Shown here: one piece after another, positions 1 through 8,006 of the stretch | How positions within the stretch are numbered: position 1 is the first letter of the stretch | Layout: each line of letters starts with the position of its first letter | Origin: Martelella endophytica | GTDB taxonomy: Bacteria; Pseudomonadota; Alphaproteobacteria; Rhizobiales; Rhizobiaceae | NCBI RefSeq assembly: GCF_000960975.1 | Contig: NZ_CP010803.1 | Location: 558,001-622,000, forward strand | Length of the DNA: 64,000 nucleotides | Direction of reading: 5' to 3' | Translations under genes and position numbers: made by a program | The notes under the pieces: generated by a model | Told to the model about the DNA's origin: nothing | Database searches by the model: none | The model's input: the letters and a program-made list of their open reading frames with translations, nothing else

Positions 1-405
1 GCTCACCATCGAGGCCGAGCGATAATGCCCCGCAGCCGTTGCCGGCATGTTGCGCACGGCGGAGGCAAAGAAACGGAAGACATCGGCGACATTGGCGAGT
101 TCGCCGGCGAGCACGAACCGCAGCGGCTTGCCGGCATTGACGGATTCGATTTTCGCCAGTTCCGCATTGCCCTCGATCCTGTCGGCAATCGCGTTCAGCG
201 CCCGGGCCCGCTCCTTCGGCGTCGTCACCCCCCAGCCACGCCGTGCCCTGTCGGCGGCCTCGACGGCGCGGTTGATCTGCCCGGCCGAGGCCGATGCGAC
301 TTGCGCCAGAGCCTTGCCGGTTGCGGGTTCATAGGCGGTCTCGGCCGCCCCTTCGCCCGCCTCGAACCGGCCGTCGATGAACAGTCGTGTCTCGAAATTT
401 TCCAT
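1..405 (-). CDS. Aldehyde dehydrogenase, probably gamma-aminobutyraldehyde dehydrogenase (N-terminal part, cut by window edge)
   Basis: Only the first 135 codons are inside the window; the gene continues to the left. The visible part has the N-terminal NAD(P)-binding half of an aldehyde dehydrogenase, with YEPATGK near residue 30 and VFRFFASAVR near residue 115. This spacing, and the AAGHYRS stretch that follows, resemble the PatD/YdcW aminobutyraldehyde dehydrogenases as I remember them. Those enzymes oxidise 4-aminobutanal from putrescine to GABA. The ATG at 405 is preceded by an AGGAGG core. The gene lies 18 bases after a PotA-like ATPase and is the last gene of the polyamine-type operon, which supports a polyamine role. 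Catalytic Cys and Glu lie outside the window, so the substrate call is an inference. Confidence 0.75.
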   Translation of the reverse strand, partial: MENFETRLFIDGRFEAGEGAAETAYEPATGKALAQVASASAGQINRAVEAADRARRGWGVTTPKERARALNAIADRIEGNAELAKIESVNAGKPLRFVLAGELANVADVFRFFASAVRNMPATAAGHYRSASMVS

Positions 406-423
406 CGCAAACGCCTCCTGGAC

Positions 424-1449
424 CTAGCGCGCGAGCACGCGCACGCGGGCGGGATCGATGGCGAGGAAGACGTCCTCGCCGGGTTTCAGCACCACTTCAT
501 TGCCGGTGAGCAACCGGATGGTCTCGCCGGCAAGGCTCAGCACATAGCGGTTGCGCGCGCCGAGGAAGACGCGGGTCTTCACGGTCGCCTTCAGCCCGGC
601 ATCGGCGACGGCGAGGTCCTCCTGCCGCAGCACGATGGCGGCATCACCTGTAACCGATGCATCGGCGACGGCGAGCTTCTGGCCATCGGCAAGCACGGCG
701 ACCGGTCCGATCTCCATGGTCGCCGGCAGCACATTGGCCGAGCCGATGAAGCCGGAGACGAATTCGGTTTCCGGCCGCGCATAGATCTCGGCAGGCGCGC
801 CCTCCTGCTCGACCTTGCCGGCATTCAGCAGCACGACCCGGTCGGAAAGGCTCAGCGCCTCCTCCTGATCGTGGGTGACGAACAGCGTGGTGAGGCCGAG
901 ACGGCGGTGGATCTCGATCAGCTCCACCTGCATGTCCTCGCGCAGCCTGGCATCGAGATTGGAGAGCGGCTCGTCGAGCAGCAGCACCTTGGGATTGGAA
1001 ACGATAGCGCGGGCGAGCGCGACGCGCTGCTGCTGGCCGCCGGAAAGCTGGCGCGGATAGCGGTCGGAGAGATGCGGAAGCTGCACCGTCTCCAGCGCAT
1101 CCTTCACCCGCTGGTCCTGTTCGGAGCGGCTGCCGATGCGGCGCATCCTGAGCGGGAAGCGGACATTCTCGTAGACGCTCAGATGCGGCAACAGCGCATA
1201 GGACTGGAACATCATCGCGATGTCGCGCCTTTCGGGCGGCAGGCGCGTCACGTCCTGGCCGTCGATGACGACGCGGCCGGAGGACACGCCCTCGAGCCCC
1301 GCCACGGTGCGCAAAAGCGTGGTCTTGCCGCAGCCAGAGGCGCCGAGCAGGCTGACGAACTCGCCGGAGGCGAGGTTCAGGTCGATGCCGTGGAGAACCT
1401 CCACATGGCCGTAGGATTTGCGGATCTGGTCGAGATGGATATCGGACAT
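424..1449 (-). CDS. Polyamine-type ABC transporter ATP-binding protein (PotA-like)
   Basis: 341-residue ATPase that would power the membrane pair encoded just upstream. Walker A GASGCGKT is at 36-43, the Q-loop FQSYALLPH follows residue 80, the signature LSGGQ is at 135-139 and Walker B LLLDEP at 156-161. A C-terminal regulatory TOBE-like region follows residue 240, as in PotA, PotG and other spermidine/putrescine importers (TC 3.A.1.11). The ATG at 1449 has AGGAAC upstream. Nine bases separate it from the permease stop, and the aldehyde dehydrogenase follows 18 bases downstream. Polyamine specificity is inferred from subfamily and neighbours; opine, phosphonate and Fe(III) ATPases look similar. 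Confidence 0.85.
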   Translation of the reverse strand: MSDIHLDQIRKSYGHVEVLHGIDLNLASGEFVSLLGASGCGKTTLLRTVAGLEGVSSGRVVIDGQDVTRLPPERRDIAMMFQSYALLPHLSVYENVRFPLRMRRIGSRSEQDQRVKDALETVQLPHLSDRYPRQLSGGQQQRVALARAIVSNPKVLLLDEPLSNLDARLREDMQVELIEIHRRLGLTTLFVTHDQEEALSLSDRVVLLNAGKVEQEGAPAEIYARPETEFVSGFIGSANVLPATMEIGPVAVLADGQKLAVADASVTGDAAIVLRQEDLAVADAGLKATVKTRVFLGARNRYVLSLAGETIRLLTGNEVVLKPGEDVFLAIDPARVRVLAR

Positions 1450-1458
1450 GTTCTGTTC

Positions 1459-2262
1459 CTAGGCGCTCGCGAACTTGCGGATGCCAAGCACCCGGTCGAT
1501 CACCAGAATGAGGATCACGGTGAGCGCGATCATGATCGAGGAGACGGCGGCGACAGAGGGATCGGGGCTGAATTCGAGCTGTCCGTAGATGCGCACCGGC
1601 AGCGTCGTCATGTCCGGCGTTCGAAGGAACAGCGACAGCACCGCCTCGTCGAAGGAAATGTTGAAGGCGAAGAAGGCGCCGGCGGCAAGGCCCGGCCGGC
1701 ACTGCGGCAGCACCACGAAGATGAGCCGCTGCAGCCGCCCTGCCCCCATCGTGCGCGCCGCCTCCTCGATGAACGGATCGGCCTCGGTCAAGACGGCAAG
1801 CGTCGTCCGCACCACGTAGGGCAGCGTGATCAGCGTGTGGCCGATCCAGAGCGTGACGAAGGAGACCCGGCCGAAGGTGGAGCTCCAGAACATCAAGAGC
1901 CCGATGGCATAGATGATCGTCGGCAGGATCAGCGGCGACAGGAACAGAGCGCCGAGCAATTCCGACTGCGGCAGCTTGCGGCGGTGAATGGCGATCGCGG
2001 CGGAACCGCCGATGATGACGGCTGAAAGCGTCACCAGAAGGGCGATGACGAGACTGAGGCCGGCGGACGCCAGATATTCGTTCGACGATAGCACCTTGCG
2101 ATACCATTCAAGCGAGAACCCCTTCGGCGGAAACGAGATGAACTGGTTCGCCGAAAACGAGGTGCCGATGACGACGACGAGCGGCGCCAGCATGAGGATG
2201 ACGACGAGCGCGACGAAAACCCATGTCGCGATCTTCAGCCAGAGCGGAACGGCCTTAACCAT
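1459..2262 (-). CDS. Polyamine-type ABC transporter permease (PotC-like)
   Basis: 267-residue inner-membrane permease with about six hydrophobic helices and the binding-protein-dependent transport signature EEAARTMGAG (EAA loop) in the middle, which docks on the ATPase. Length, a first helix close to the N-terminus and a last helix ending near the C-terminus fit PotC. The gene overlaps the end of the PotB-like gene by 8 bases, so the two are probably translationally coupled and form the heterodimeric channel. The ATG at 2262 gives a full-length protein. Substrate identity comes only from operon context. Confidence 0.85.
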   Translation of the reverse strand: MVKAVPLWLKIATWVFVALVVILMLAPLVVVIGTSFSANQFISFPPKGFSLEWYRKVLSSNEYLASAGLSLVIALLVTLSAVIIGGSAAIAIHRRKLPQSELLGALFLSPLILPTIIYAIGLLMFWSSTFGRVSFVTLWIGHTLITLPYVVRTTLAVLTEADPFIEEAARTMGAGRLQRLIFVVLPQCRPGLAAGAFFAFNISFDEAVLSLFLRTPDMTTLPVRIYGQLEFSPDPSVAAVSSIMIALTVILILVIDRVLGIRKFASA

Positions 2263-3079
2263 GCCGGCCTCCCGTGAGCCTGAAATAGGGAATGAGCGTC
2301 AGCGCGATACCGAGGAACAGGATGACGGCCTGGGCGGCGGCAAAATGCCAGTCGAGCGTCTGCGTGACGGAACTGTAGATCGATGAGGCCAGCACCTGCA
2401 GCCGCGGCCCGCCAAGCAGGCTCGGCGTGACGAAGGAGCTCGCCGACAGCGTGAAGGCAAGCAGCGAGCCGGCGGCGATGCCCGGCATCGCAAGCGGCAG
2501 CACCACGTGGCGGAAGGCCTGCAGGAAGGTGCAGCCCATGGTGCGCGCGGCCTCTTCGAGGCGGGCATCGATCCGCGAGATCACGCCGAGGATGGAAAGC
2601 GTCATGAACGGCAGCAGCACCTGCACCATGCCGATCACGATCGCCGTTTCGGTGCGCATCAGGTTGAAATTGCGCTTCACCAGGCCGAGGTCGTAGAGCG
2701 TGCCCGAGACGATGCCGCCGCGCTCGAAGATCACCATCCAGCCGAAGGTGCGGATGACGACGCTGGTCATCAGCGGCAGCAGAATGACGATGATGAGCCA
2801 CAGCCGCACGGTGGCTCCTGCACGGGCCATGATATAGGCGAGCGGAAAGCCGATCAGTGCGGAAATCAGGGTGATGATGAAGGAGAGCCGGATCGTGCGC
2901 CACAGCACGCCCAGATAATAGGGTTCCTTCACGAATTCGGCGAAATGGTCGAGCGTGAGACCCTCGGGGCCCATGACCGAGAGCATCAGCATGCGGGCGA
3001 TCGGCAGGAAGAAGGCGAGCGCCAGCAGGATCAGGCCTGGCGCGACCAGAAACGCGTTTTCCGCTCGATCAGTGTTCAT
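2255..3079 (-). CDS. Polyamine-type ABC transporter permease (PotB-like)
   Basis: 274-residue permease starting MNTDRAENAF at an ATG preceded by AAGGAA. The frame is open further upstream, but that extension reads through a non-coding repeat and lacks a ribosome site, so the shorter start is chosen. About six membrane helices are visible, with an EAA loop (EEAARTMGCT) near residue 195. It pairs with the overlapping PotC-like permease. A long gap of 412 bases separates it from the binding-protein gene. That gap contains a strong hairpin and a palindromic repeat, which suggests the permeases are made in smaller amounts than the binding protein. Confidence 0.85.
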   Translation of the reverse strand: MNTDRAENAFLVAPGLILLALAFFLPIARMLMLSVMGPEGLTLDHFAEFVKEPYYLGVLWRTIRLSFIITLISALIGFPLAYIMARAGATVRLWLIIVILLPLMTSVVIRTFGWMVIFERGGIVSGTLYDLGLVKRNFNLMRTETAIVIGMVQVLLPFMTLSILGVISRIDARLEEAARTMGCTFLQAFRHVVLPLAMPGIAAGSLLAFTLSASSFVTPSLLGGPRLQVLASSIYSSVTQTLDWHFAAAQAVILFLGIALTLIPYFRLTGGRHG

Positions 3080-3491
3080 CCGCGTTCCTTCTGACTGTGG
3101 AGACAATCGCAATATCCACCTTCCGCGCAAAAAGCGCGAGCCTTTCCAAACTGCAATAGCGGCGGGCCCGGCCTTTTGCTTCGCCGCACAGCCTCCAAAC
3201 CTTCTCGCCCAGGAGGGGAGAGATGTCGCGACAGCGACAGCGAGGGCGGAGAACTTCAACACGGGCGCCCTCGCGAACTGACTTGCAGCTTCACCCTCAC
3301 TGCCCCTTTCGGGGCATCTCTCCCACAGGCGGGAGAGAGTATTTGGAGCAAGCGGCAAGGCCTCTGATAAATCTACCTGCACTCGAAGCGGAGGCTGTCC
3401 ATAACAGGTTCCTGCTGCCAGTTGCCGTGTTGAGGATTTCGTTCGCCCCGCATCCCGGTTGGGGGCGGGATACGGGGCGGGCGCACCACTT
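3080..3491. repeat. Intergenic stretch with two inverted copies of a short palindromic repeat
   Basis: This 412-base gap inside the polyamine-type operon has no credible gene. Near 3202-3226 a segment reads CTTCTCGCCCAGGAGGGGAG and continues AGATG. Near 3317-3345 the sequence CATCTCTCCCACAGGCGGGA appears in the opposite orientation. They look like two facing copies of the CTCTCCC/GGGAGAG palindromes scattered between genes in rhizobia (RIME/REP-like elements). The family assignment is from memory and not tested. The post-SBP hairpin at 3444-3479 lies in the same gap and is listed separately. Confidence 0.45.
3444..3479 (-). terminator. Hairpin just after the polyamine-type binding-protein gene
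   Basis: CGCCCCGCATCCCG (3444-3457) pairs with CGGGATACGGGGCG (3466-3479), a 14-bp stem with one G-T-type pair and an 8-base loop. It begins 12 bases after the binding-protein stop in the direction of transcription. There is no U-tract, so partial termination or 3'-end protection of the upstream mRNA is more likely than full termination. Confidence 0.6.
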
Positions 3492-4523
3492 TTATTGGGC
3501 GATGGCCTTGTTCCATTCGACGACCCAGTCGGCGCGATTGGCCTCGATAACGGCCGGATCGAAGCGCAGCAGGCTCTTCACGCCTTCCTCGCCATAGGCG
3601 ACGTCGGCGGCGACCTCCTCGGGCAGTTCCGTCTTGGAATTGGTCGGCGTGTAGCGCAGCGCCTCGGCGAAGCAGGCCTGCGCTTCCGGCGAAAGCTCCA
3701 TGTCGATGAACTTCAGCGCCAGATCCTGATTGTCGCGACCGGCGACCAGATTGGCGGTGATGTAACTTGCCGGCGTGCCTTCCTCGCCCTGCTGGAATTT
3801 CACCGGCAGGCCGGCCTTGCGCAGCGTATAGGCATAATCGGAAGCGTAAGGCGCGATGAAGGTGCCGCCCTGGGCGAAAGCCTGCTGGATTTCCGGCGAT
3901 TTCGAAACCACGAAGGCGCCGTTCTCAAGCATCGTCTTCACCGCGTCGAGACCCGGCTGAATGTTGTCGAGATCGCCGCCGGCGACCTGGTTCAGCATCA
4001 GGAAGCCGAACAGGCCGTAGGTGTTGGAAATGTCGGTCAGCACCAGGCCTTCCGCCATGTCCGGCTCCATCAGGTCCGCCCACTTGGCGGGCGCCTCGGC
4101 GAGCTCGTCGCTGTTATAGAGCAGGCCGATCGCGGCGATCTGATAGGCCGGGCCCTCGCCCTTGTCCATGTTTGCCCCGGCAAAGGGGTAGAGATCGGCG
4201 GCGTTAGTGAGCTTCGAGGCGTCGATCGGCGCCAGCAGGCCTTCTTCGGCGCCGACGATTTCCTGACCGCCGGAGAAGTGGATGACGTCATACTGCGGCG
4301 CATCCTTCTGGGCGCGCAACTGGGCGAAGGCGTCCGCCGAATAAGCGGTGACAATCTTCACATCGGCGCCGGTTTCCGCGGTGAACGGATCGATGACGCA
4401 TTTGCGGTGCGCCTCTTCATAGGCGCCGCCGAACGAGTTGATGGTGATTTCCGCAGCGAAGGCCGAGACCTGCGAGGCGGCGAGAACCGATGCTGTCGCC
4501 AGCAATGTGGTGAGACGTTTCAT
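3492..4523 (-). CDS. Polyamine-type ABC transporter periplasmic substrate-binding protein (PotD/PotF family)
   Basis: 343-residue secreted protein. A Sec signal peptide covers about residues 1-23 (positive MKR, hydrophobic core, AFA cleavage). The mature start ITINSFGGAYEEAHRK has the compact beta-strand and GG motif of family 1 binding proteins for spermidine/putrescine and related cations. No lipobox cysteine is seen, so it should be a free periplasmic protein. It sits second in a six-gene minus-strand operon, after the DUF3830 gene and before two permeases. The true ligand (putrescine, another polyamine or an amino-acid-like amine) cannot be read from the sequence. Confidence 0.85.
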   Translation of the reverse strand: MKRLTTLLATASVLAASQVSAFAAEITINSFGGAYEEAHRKCVIDPFTAETGADVKIVTAYSADAFAQLRAQKDAPQYDVIHFSGGQEIVGAEEGLLAPIDASKLTNAADLYPFAGANMDKGEGPAYQIAAIGLLYNSDELAEAPAKWADLMEPDMAEGLVLTDISNTYGLFGFLMLNQVAGGDLDNIQPGLDAVKTMLENGAFVVSKSPEIQQAFAQGGTFIAPYASDYAYTLRKAGLPVKFQQGEEGTPASYITANLVAGRDNQDLALKFIDMELSPEAQACFAEALRYTPTNSKTELPEEVAADVAYGEEGVKSLLRFDPAVIEANRADWVVEWNKAIAQ

Positions 4524-4568
4524 GCTATTCCCTTCCTCTTGTTTTTCTAAGGTTATTCGGCCGAACCG

Positions 4569-5045
4569 TCAGACGAGACGGCCGATCTCAACGCGCTTCG
4601 CGCCCTCGGTGCGGATCAGCCGGCACTGGGCCGCAACCGCCTCGAGATTTTCGGTCATCTTGCCGAAATAGGTGCATGAAATCCATCCGGTCGGACCGAA
4701 TGTGCGGCCGCCGACGCCGTAGAACATGCCGATTTCCCAGAACTCGTCCGGATCGATCTTGAAGAAGTTCTTGGGCTGGTAGAACCACAGAAGCTCGCCC
4801 GGTTCCGGCAGGATGGTCTGGTTTTCCGGCGGCAGTTTCGTCGGATCGAAATTGCGGGCCTCTTCCGGCAGGCCCATCATGATTTCAGGCCCCGAAAAGA
4901 TCGCATGGGTCGCCGGCCACTGGATCGGCTTTTCCAGCGCACCCCAGATCGCCTTGCATGTCTCGGGAGCATTGTCCCAATAAAGAGAAATGATGCCTGT
5001 AACATCGGCATCGATAAATTTCAGGTAGAGTTTCTTGTCGCTCAT
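4569..5045 (-). CDS. DUF3830 family protein (cyclophilin-like fold)
   Basis: 158-residue soluble protein without a signal peptide. It matches what I know of DUF3830: an opening beta strand LYLKFIDADVTG, the APETCKAIWGAL helix, HAIFSGPEI, a PPENQTILPEPGELLWFYQP turn, and IGMFYG followed by TFGPTGW near the end. The family is described as cyclophilin-like, but no activity is established. A TTG lies just before the ATG at 5045; the ATG is chosen because AGGAG is 6 bases upstream. It is the promoter-proximal gene of the polyamine-type operon, so it may act on the imported compound. Function is unknown. Confidence 0.75.
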   Translation of the reverse strand: MSDKKLYLKFIDADVTGIISLYWDNAPETCKAIWGALEKPIQWPATHAIFSGPEIMMGLPEEARNFDPTKLPPENQTILPEPGELLWFYQPKNFFKIDPDEFWEIGMFYGVGGRTFGPTGWISCTYFGKMTENLEAVAAQCRLIRTEGAKRVEIGRLV

Positions 5046-5428
5046 CAACCGCTCCTGCTGGATTTCAGCAACAGAAAACCGAACTTCACGTGATTGTGTC
5101 CAATTTCAAATTTACATACGGCGATAAATGCTTTTTATGCATCCGGCTGCTGAAGCGGTTCGTTTTTGTGTTGGTCCCATCGGTAAGGTCGTCGCTTTGC
5201 GACTTGCCGTTTTTTTTCGGACCAGACCGCCAGTTGCTTTCTGGAGTGAAAATCGAAAACGGTCCTTTGCGACCGAACGGTGAGGGGTTCGCGTGATCCA
5301 CGCGGGCCGGTGTGCGCCCTCGCCGTGCCGAAAGGCATGTCCTTCGATTTTTGTTGAACCCCGCGGGCCTCAGGCATCGATGCCGCGTGCCCGCACGCAT
5401 GACTACGATCCAAGGAACCAAAAAAAGA
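5046..5428. promoter_or_regulatory. Divergent intergenic region between the polyamine-type operon and the DsbA-like gene
   Basis: 383 bases with no credible gene. The left 150 bases are clearly more AT-rich than the flanks, as expected for the promoter of the leftward operon. Near 5188-5216 a short stem GTCGC-TTT-GCGAC is followed by a run of eight T on the plus strand. It looks like a weak terminator but ends no visible gene. No palindromic operator could be fixed with confidence. Confidence 0.35.
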
Positions 5429-6037
5429 ATGCACAATCGACGCAGTTTCATGACGGCAATGGTCGCCGTCGCCGCAATGCCGCTTTTCCCCCTGCCAACC
5501 TTTGCCCGTACTGTCGGGCGCATCGCCGAGGACCCTGCAGCGCCCGTGCTAGGCAATCCGAATGGCGATGTCACCATCGTCGAATTCTTCGACTTCCAGT
5601 GCGGTTATTGCCGCTCCGGTTACCGGGCCCTGCGTGAGGCCGTTGCCGAGGACGGCCAGGTCCGCCTCGTTCTGAAGGACTGGACCGTTTTCGGGTCGTC
5701 GTCCGTCTATGCCGCCGAGGCAGCACTCGCAGCACGCCGCCTCGGCGTCTACGAGAACGCGCTCAGCGCGCTGATGTCGACCCGTGGTCGCCTGACCCCG
5801 CGCGGCATAGACCGGGTGCTGGCACGCAAGGGTGGCCTCAACATGGACGCCATCCACGCCGAAATGGCCACCGGCAAGGCATCTGCCACAGCATTGCTTG
5901 CCCGCAACGACGCCGAAGCACGTTCGTTGCGCCTTGAGGGCACGCCCTCTTTCGTCATCGGGCGACAGCTCATCGCCGGCGATATCGGCAAGCGAGGCTT
6001 TGCCGCCGCTATCGCCAACGCGCGGGCTTCTGCCTGA
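5429..6037 (+). CDS. Exported DsbA-like thiol-disulfide oxidoreductase
   Basis: 202-residue protein of the DsbA/DSBA-like thioredoxin fold. The active site FQCGYC puts the cysteine pair at 58 and 61, and the cis-Pro loop LEGTPSF follows near residue 170. The N-terminus MHNRRSFMTA has a twin-arginine-like RRSFM motif followed by a hydrophobic stretch and an alanine-rich cleavage region near 26, so Tat export is possible. An in-frame ATG ten codons upstream (5399) would also work; 5429 is chosen because it places the signal at the N-terminus and AAGGAA is upstream. It would oxidise or reduce cysteines in the periplasm. It stands alone, followed by a terminator, and no partner DsbB/ScsB gene is near. 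Confidence 0.8.
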   Translation: MHNRRSFMTAMVAVAAMPLFPLPTFARTVGRIAEDPAAPVLGNPNGDVTIVEFFDFQCGYCRSGYRALREAVAEDGQVRLVLKDWTVFGSSSVYAAEAALAARRLGVYENALSALMSTRGRLTPRGIDRVLARKGGLNMDAIHAEMATGKASATALLARNDAEARSLRLEGTPSFVIGRQLIAGDIGKRGFAAAIANARASA

Positions 6038-6047
6038 CGCCGCCCCC

Positions 6048-6076
6048 GCGGCACGCTGCAATTTGCAGCGTGCCGC
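6048..6076 (+). terminator. Intrinsic-type terminator after the DsbA-like gene
   Basis: A perfect 13-bp stem, GCGGCACGCTGCA (6048-6060) with TGCAGCGTGCCGC (6064-6076), loop ATT, is followed by TTTC. It begins 11 bases after the stop codon. The T-run is short, so efficiency is uncertain. Confidence 0.7.
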
Positions 6077-6108
6077 TTTCATCTGGAATTTTCCCGAAAA
6101 GCCTTGCC

Positions 6109-6135
6109 TTGACGCTATCGGAAGCTTTCTATGAT
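6109..6135 (+). promoter_or_regulatory. Possible sigma70-type promoter for the adenine deaminase gene, followed by a hairpin
   Basis: TTGACG (6109-6114) and TATGAT (6130-6135) are separated by 15 bases, shorter than ideal. Immediately after, AAAGGCC (6139-6145) pairs with GGCCTTT (6153-6159) ahead of a T-run. This could be an attenuator-like leader structure, or it could simply overlap the transcript start. No purine riboswitch core is visible. Confidence 0.3.
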
Positions 6136-6184
6136 GGGAAAGGCCTGTTCGGGGCCTTTTTCATTACCCGCAGAAAGGCCGCCG

Positions 6185-7984
6185 ATGACCAGACTGACCC
6201 GCTTTTCCGTTTCCCCGCTCTCTGACATGACGCGCCGGCTTGCCGACGTCGCCTCCAGCCGCGCCGAGCCAGATCTCGTCATCACCGGCGCGCGGGCGCT
6301 TTCGACCTATTCCGAGCGGATGCTGGACAATCGCGAACTCTGGATCGCCGGCGGCCGCATCGCCGCGATGAAGCCGGCCGGCAGCTACAAGGGTGCCGCC
6401 AAACGCTATGACGCGAAGGGCGGCATCATCGCGCCCGGCCTCGTCGATCCGCATCTCCACATCGAATCGAGCATGGTCACGGCCTGTGCCTATGCCGAGG
6501 CCGCTCTTCTGAACGGCACCACCACGATCTTCTGCGACAGCCACGAAATCGGCAATGTCATGGATGTCGCCGGCGTCGAGGCGATGCTGGAGGACGCCCG
6601 CCAGGCGCCGCTTTCGATCTTTCTGACGGTGCCTTCCACCGTGCCGGCCACCTCGCCGGAAATGGAAACGGCCGGCGGCGACCTGACGCCGGAGAAGATT
6701 GCCGCAATCTTCGACAACTGGCCGGAAGCCATGGCGCTCGGCGAGAAGATGGACTTCGTGCCGGTGGCCATGAGCGACGAACGCTCGCACGCCATCATCG
6801 CCGAATCGCTGAAGCGCGGAAGGCCGGTCTCGGGCCACGTCTATGGCCGCGATTTCGTTGCCGCCTATGCCGCTGCCGGCGTTACCGACACCCACGAGGC
6901 CATCGACCGCGAGATCGCCAACGACCTTCTGGAAGCCGGCGTCTGGATTTTCCTGCGCGGCGGCCCGCCGACGACGCCGTGGCACTCGCTGCCGGAAGCG
7001 ATCAAGGCGATCACCGAACTCGGCGCCTCGCACAAGCGCGTCGCCGTGTGCACCGACGACCGCGATGCCGACGACCTGTTGCTCTTCGGCCAGGACTGGG
7101 TAACGCGCCAAGCCGTGAAGGCCGGCATGACGCGCGAACAGGCCTGGGCGATGGGCTCGCTCCACGGCGCCACCCGCTTCGGCATCGGCGACGAAGTCGG
7201 CGGGCTCGGCGGCGGCAGGCGCGCCGATATCGTGCTGCTCGACGATGAACTGAAACCGGTCAACACCTGGTATGGCGGCGAGCTGGTGGTCGAGGACCGC
7301 AAGGTAACGCCGCTGCTCGACGATGCGCTGTCATCGCCCTACCGCTATCCGGAGGCCGCCTATCACACCGTGAAGCTACCCGAGCAGGTGAAGCTGACGC
7401 CGGAGCTTCCGACCGAGAAGGTCATCGCCCACTGCATCCGCACCGAACTCCCCGGCATCACGCTCGTCCACGACCGCATCGAACTGGAGCCGGCCAATGA
7501 CTGGCAGACCCATTTCGAGCGGCACAATCTCTGCTTTGTCACGGTGGTCGAGCGGCATGGCAAATCGGCCGGCAATGTCGCCCATGGCCTGCTTTCCAAC
7601 TTCTCGCTGAAGAAGGGCGCAATCGCCTCCTCCGTCGGCCATGACAGCCACAACATCATCGTCGCCGGCACGGACGAAGCCGACATGCAGGTGGCCTTGC
7701 GCGCGCTCGAAAAGACCCAGGGCGGCGTCTGCGTCGTCGATGACGGCAAGGTGACTGCGATGGTTGAACTGCCGATTTCGGGGCTCCTCTCCGACAAGCG
7801 CATTCATGCGGTGGCCGACGAGGTGAAGGCGCTGAAGGTCGAATGGGAGAAGGCCGGCTGCACCATTCCCTACATGGGTTTCAACCTTATCCCGCTCTCC
7901 GTCATTCCCGATATCCGCATCACCGACAAGGGGCTGGTGCTCGTGCCGGAAATGGAAATCGAAGCGCTGTTCGAACCGGCCTGA
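6185..7984 (+). CDS. ade: Adenine deaminase
   Basis: 599-residue cytoplasmic metallo-hydrolase of the amidohydrolase superfamily; it deaminates adenine to hypoxanthine for purine salvage. Visible landmarks are the metal-binding strand [13 protein letters not shown] (84-96), a second segment [10 protein letters not shown], the GHVYGRD histidine, [10 protein letters not shown] and the late [11 protein letters not shown] block typical of Ade. The frame is open to an ATG at 6131, but that lies inside the promoter/leader; the ATG at 6185 has AGAAAGG 7 bases upstream. Length is near the usual 550-600. It is monocistronic, converging on the DUF4432 gene 22 bases downstream. Confidence 0.92.
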   Translation: MTRLTRFSVSPLSDMTRRLADVASSRAEPDLVITGARALSTYSERMLDNRELWIAGGRIAAMKPAGSYKGAAKRYDAKGGIIAPGLVDPHLHIESSMVTACAYAEAALLNGTTTIFCDSHEIGNVMDVAGVEAMLEDARQAPLSIFLTVPSTVPATSPEMETAGGDLTPEKIAAIFDNWPEAMALGEKMDFVPVAMSDERSHAIIAESLKRGRPVSGHVYGRDFVAAYAAAGVTDTHEAIDREIANDLLEAGVWIFLRGGPPTTPWHSLPEAIKAITELGASHKRVAVCTDDRDADDLLLFGQDWVTRQAVKAGMTREQAWAMGSLHGATRFGIGDEVGGLGGGRRADIVLLDDELKPVNTWYGGELVVEDRKVTPLLDDALSSPYRYPEAAYHTVKLPEQVKLTPELPTEKVIAHCIRTELPGITLVHDRIELEPANDWQTHFERHNLCFVTVVERHGKSAGNVAHGLLSNFSLKKGAIASSVGHDSHNIIVAGTDEADMQVALRALEKTQGGVCVVDDGKVTAMVELPISGLLSDKRIHAVADEVKALKVEWEKAGCTIPYMGFNLIPLSVIPDIRITDKGLVLVPEMEIEALFEPA

Positions 7985-8006
7985 ATGCCGCCGCGGCGGG
8001 CGGGCG

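Noticed and set aside
25..2025. Plus-strand open frame of 666 codons at the window start
   Set aside because: Runs antisense to the dehydrogenase, ATPase and permease genes, which have family motifs; composition is typical of a shadow.
6038..6184. Purine riboswitch upstream of adenine deaminase
   Set aside because: The conserved purine-aptamer loops and junction are not visible; only a terminator, a promoter-like pair and a short hairpin are present.
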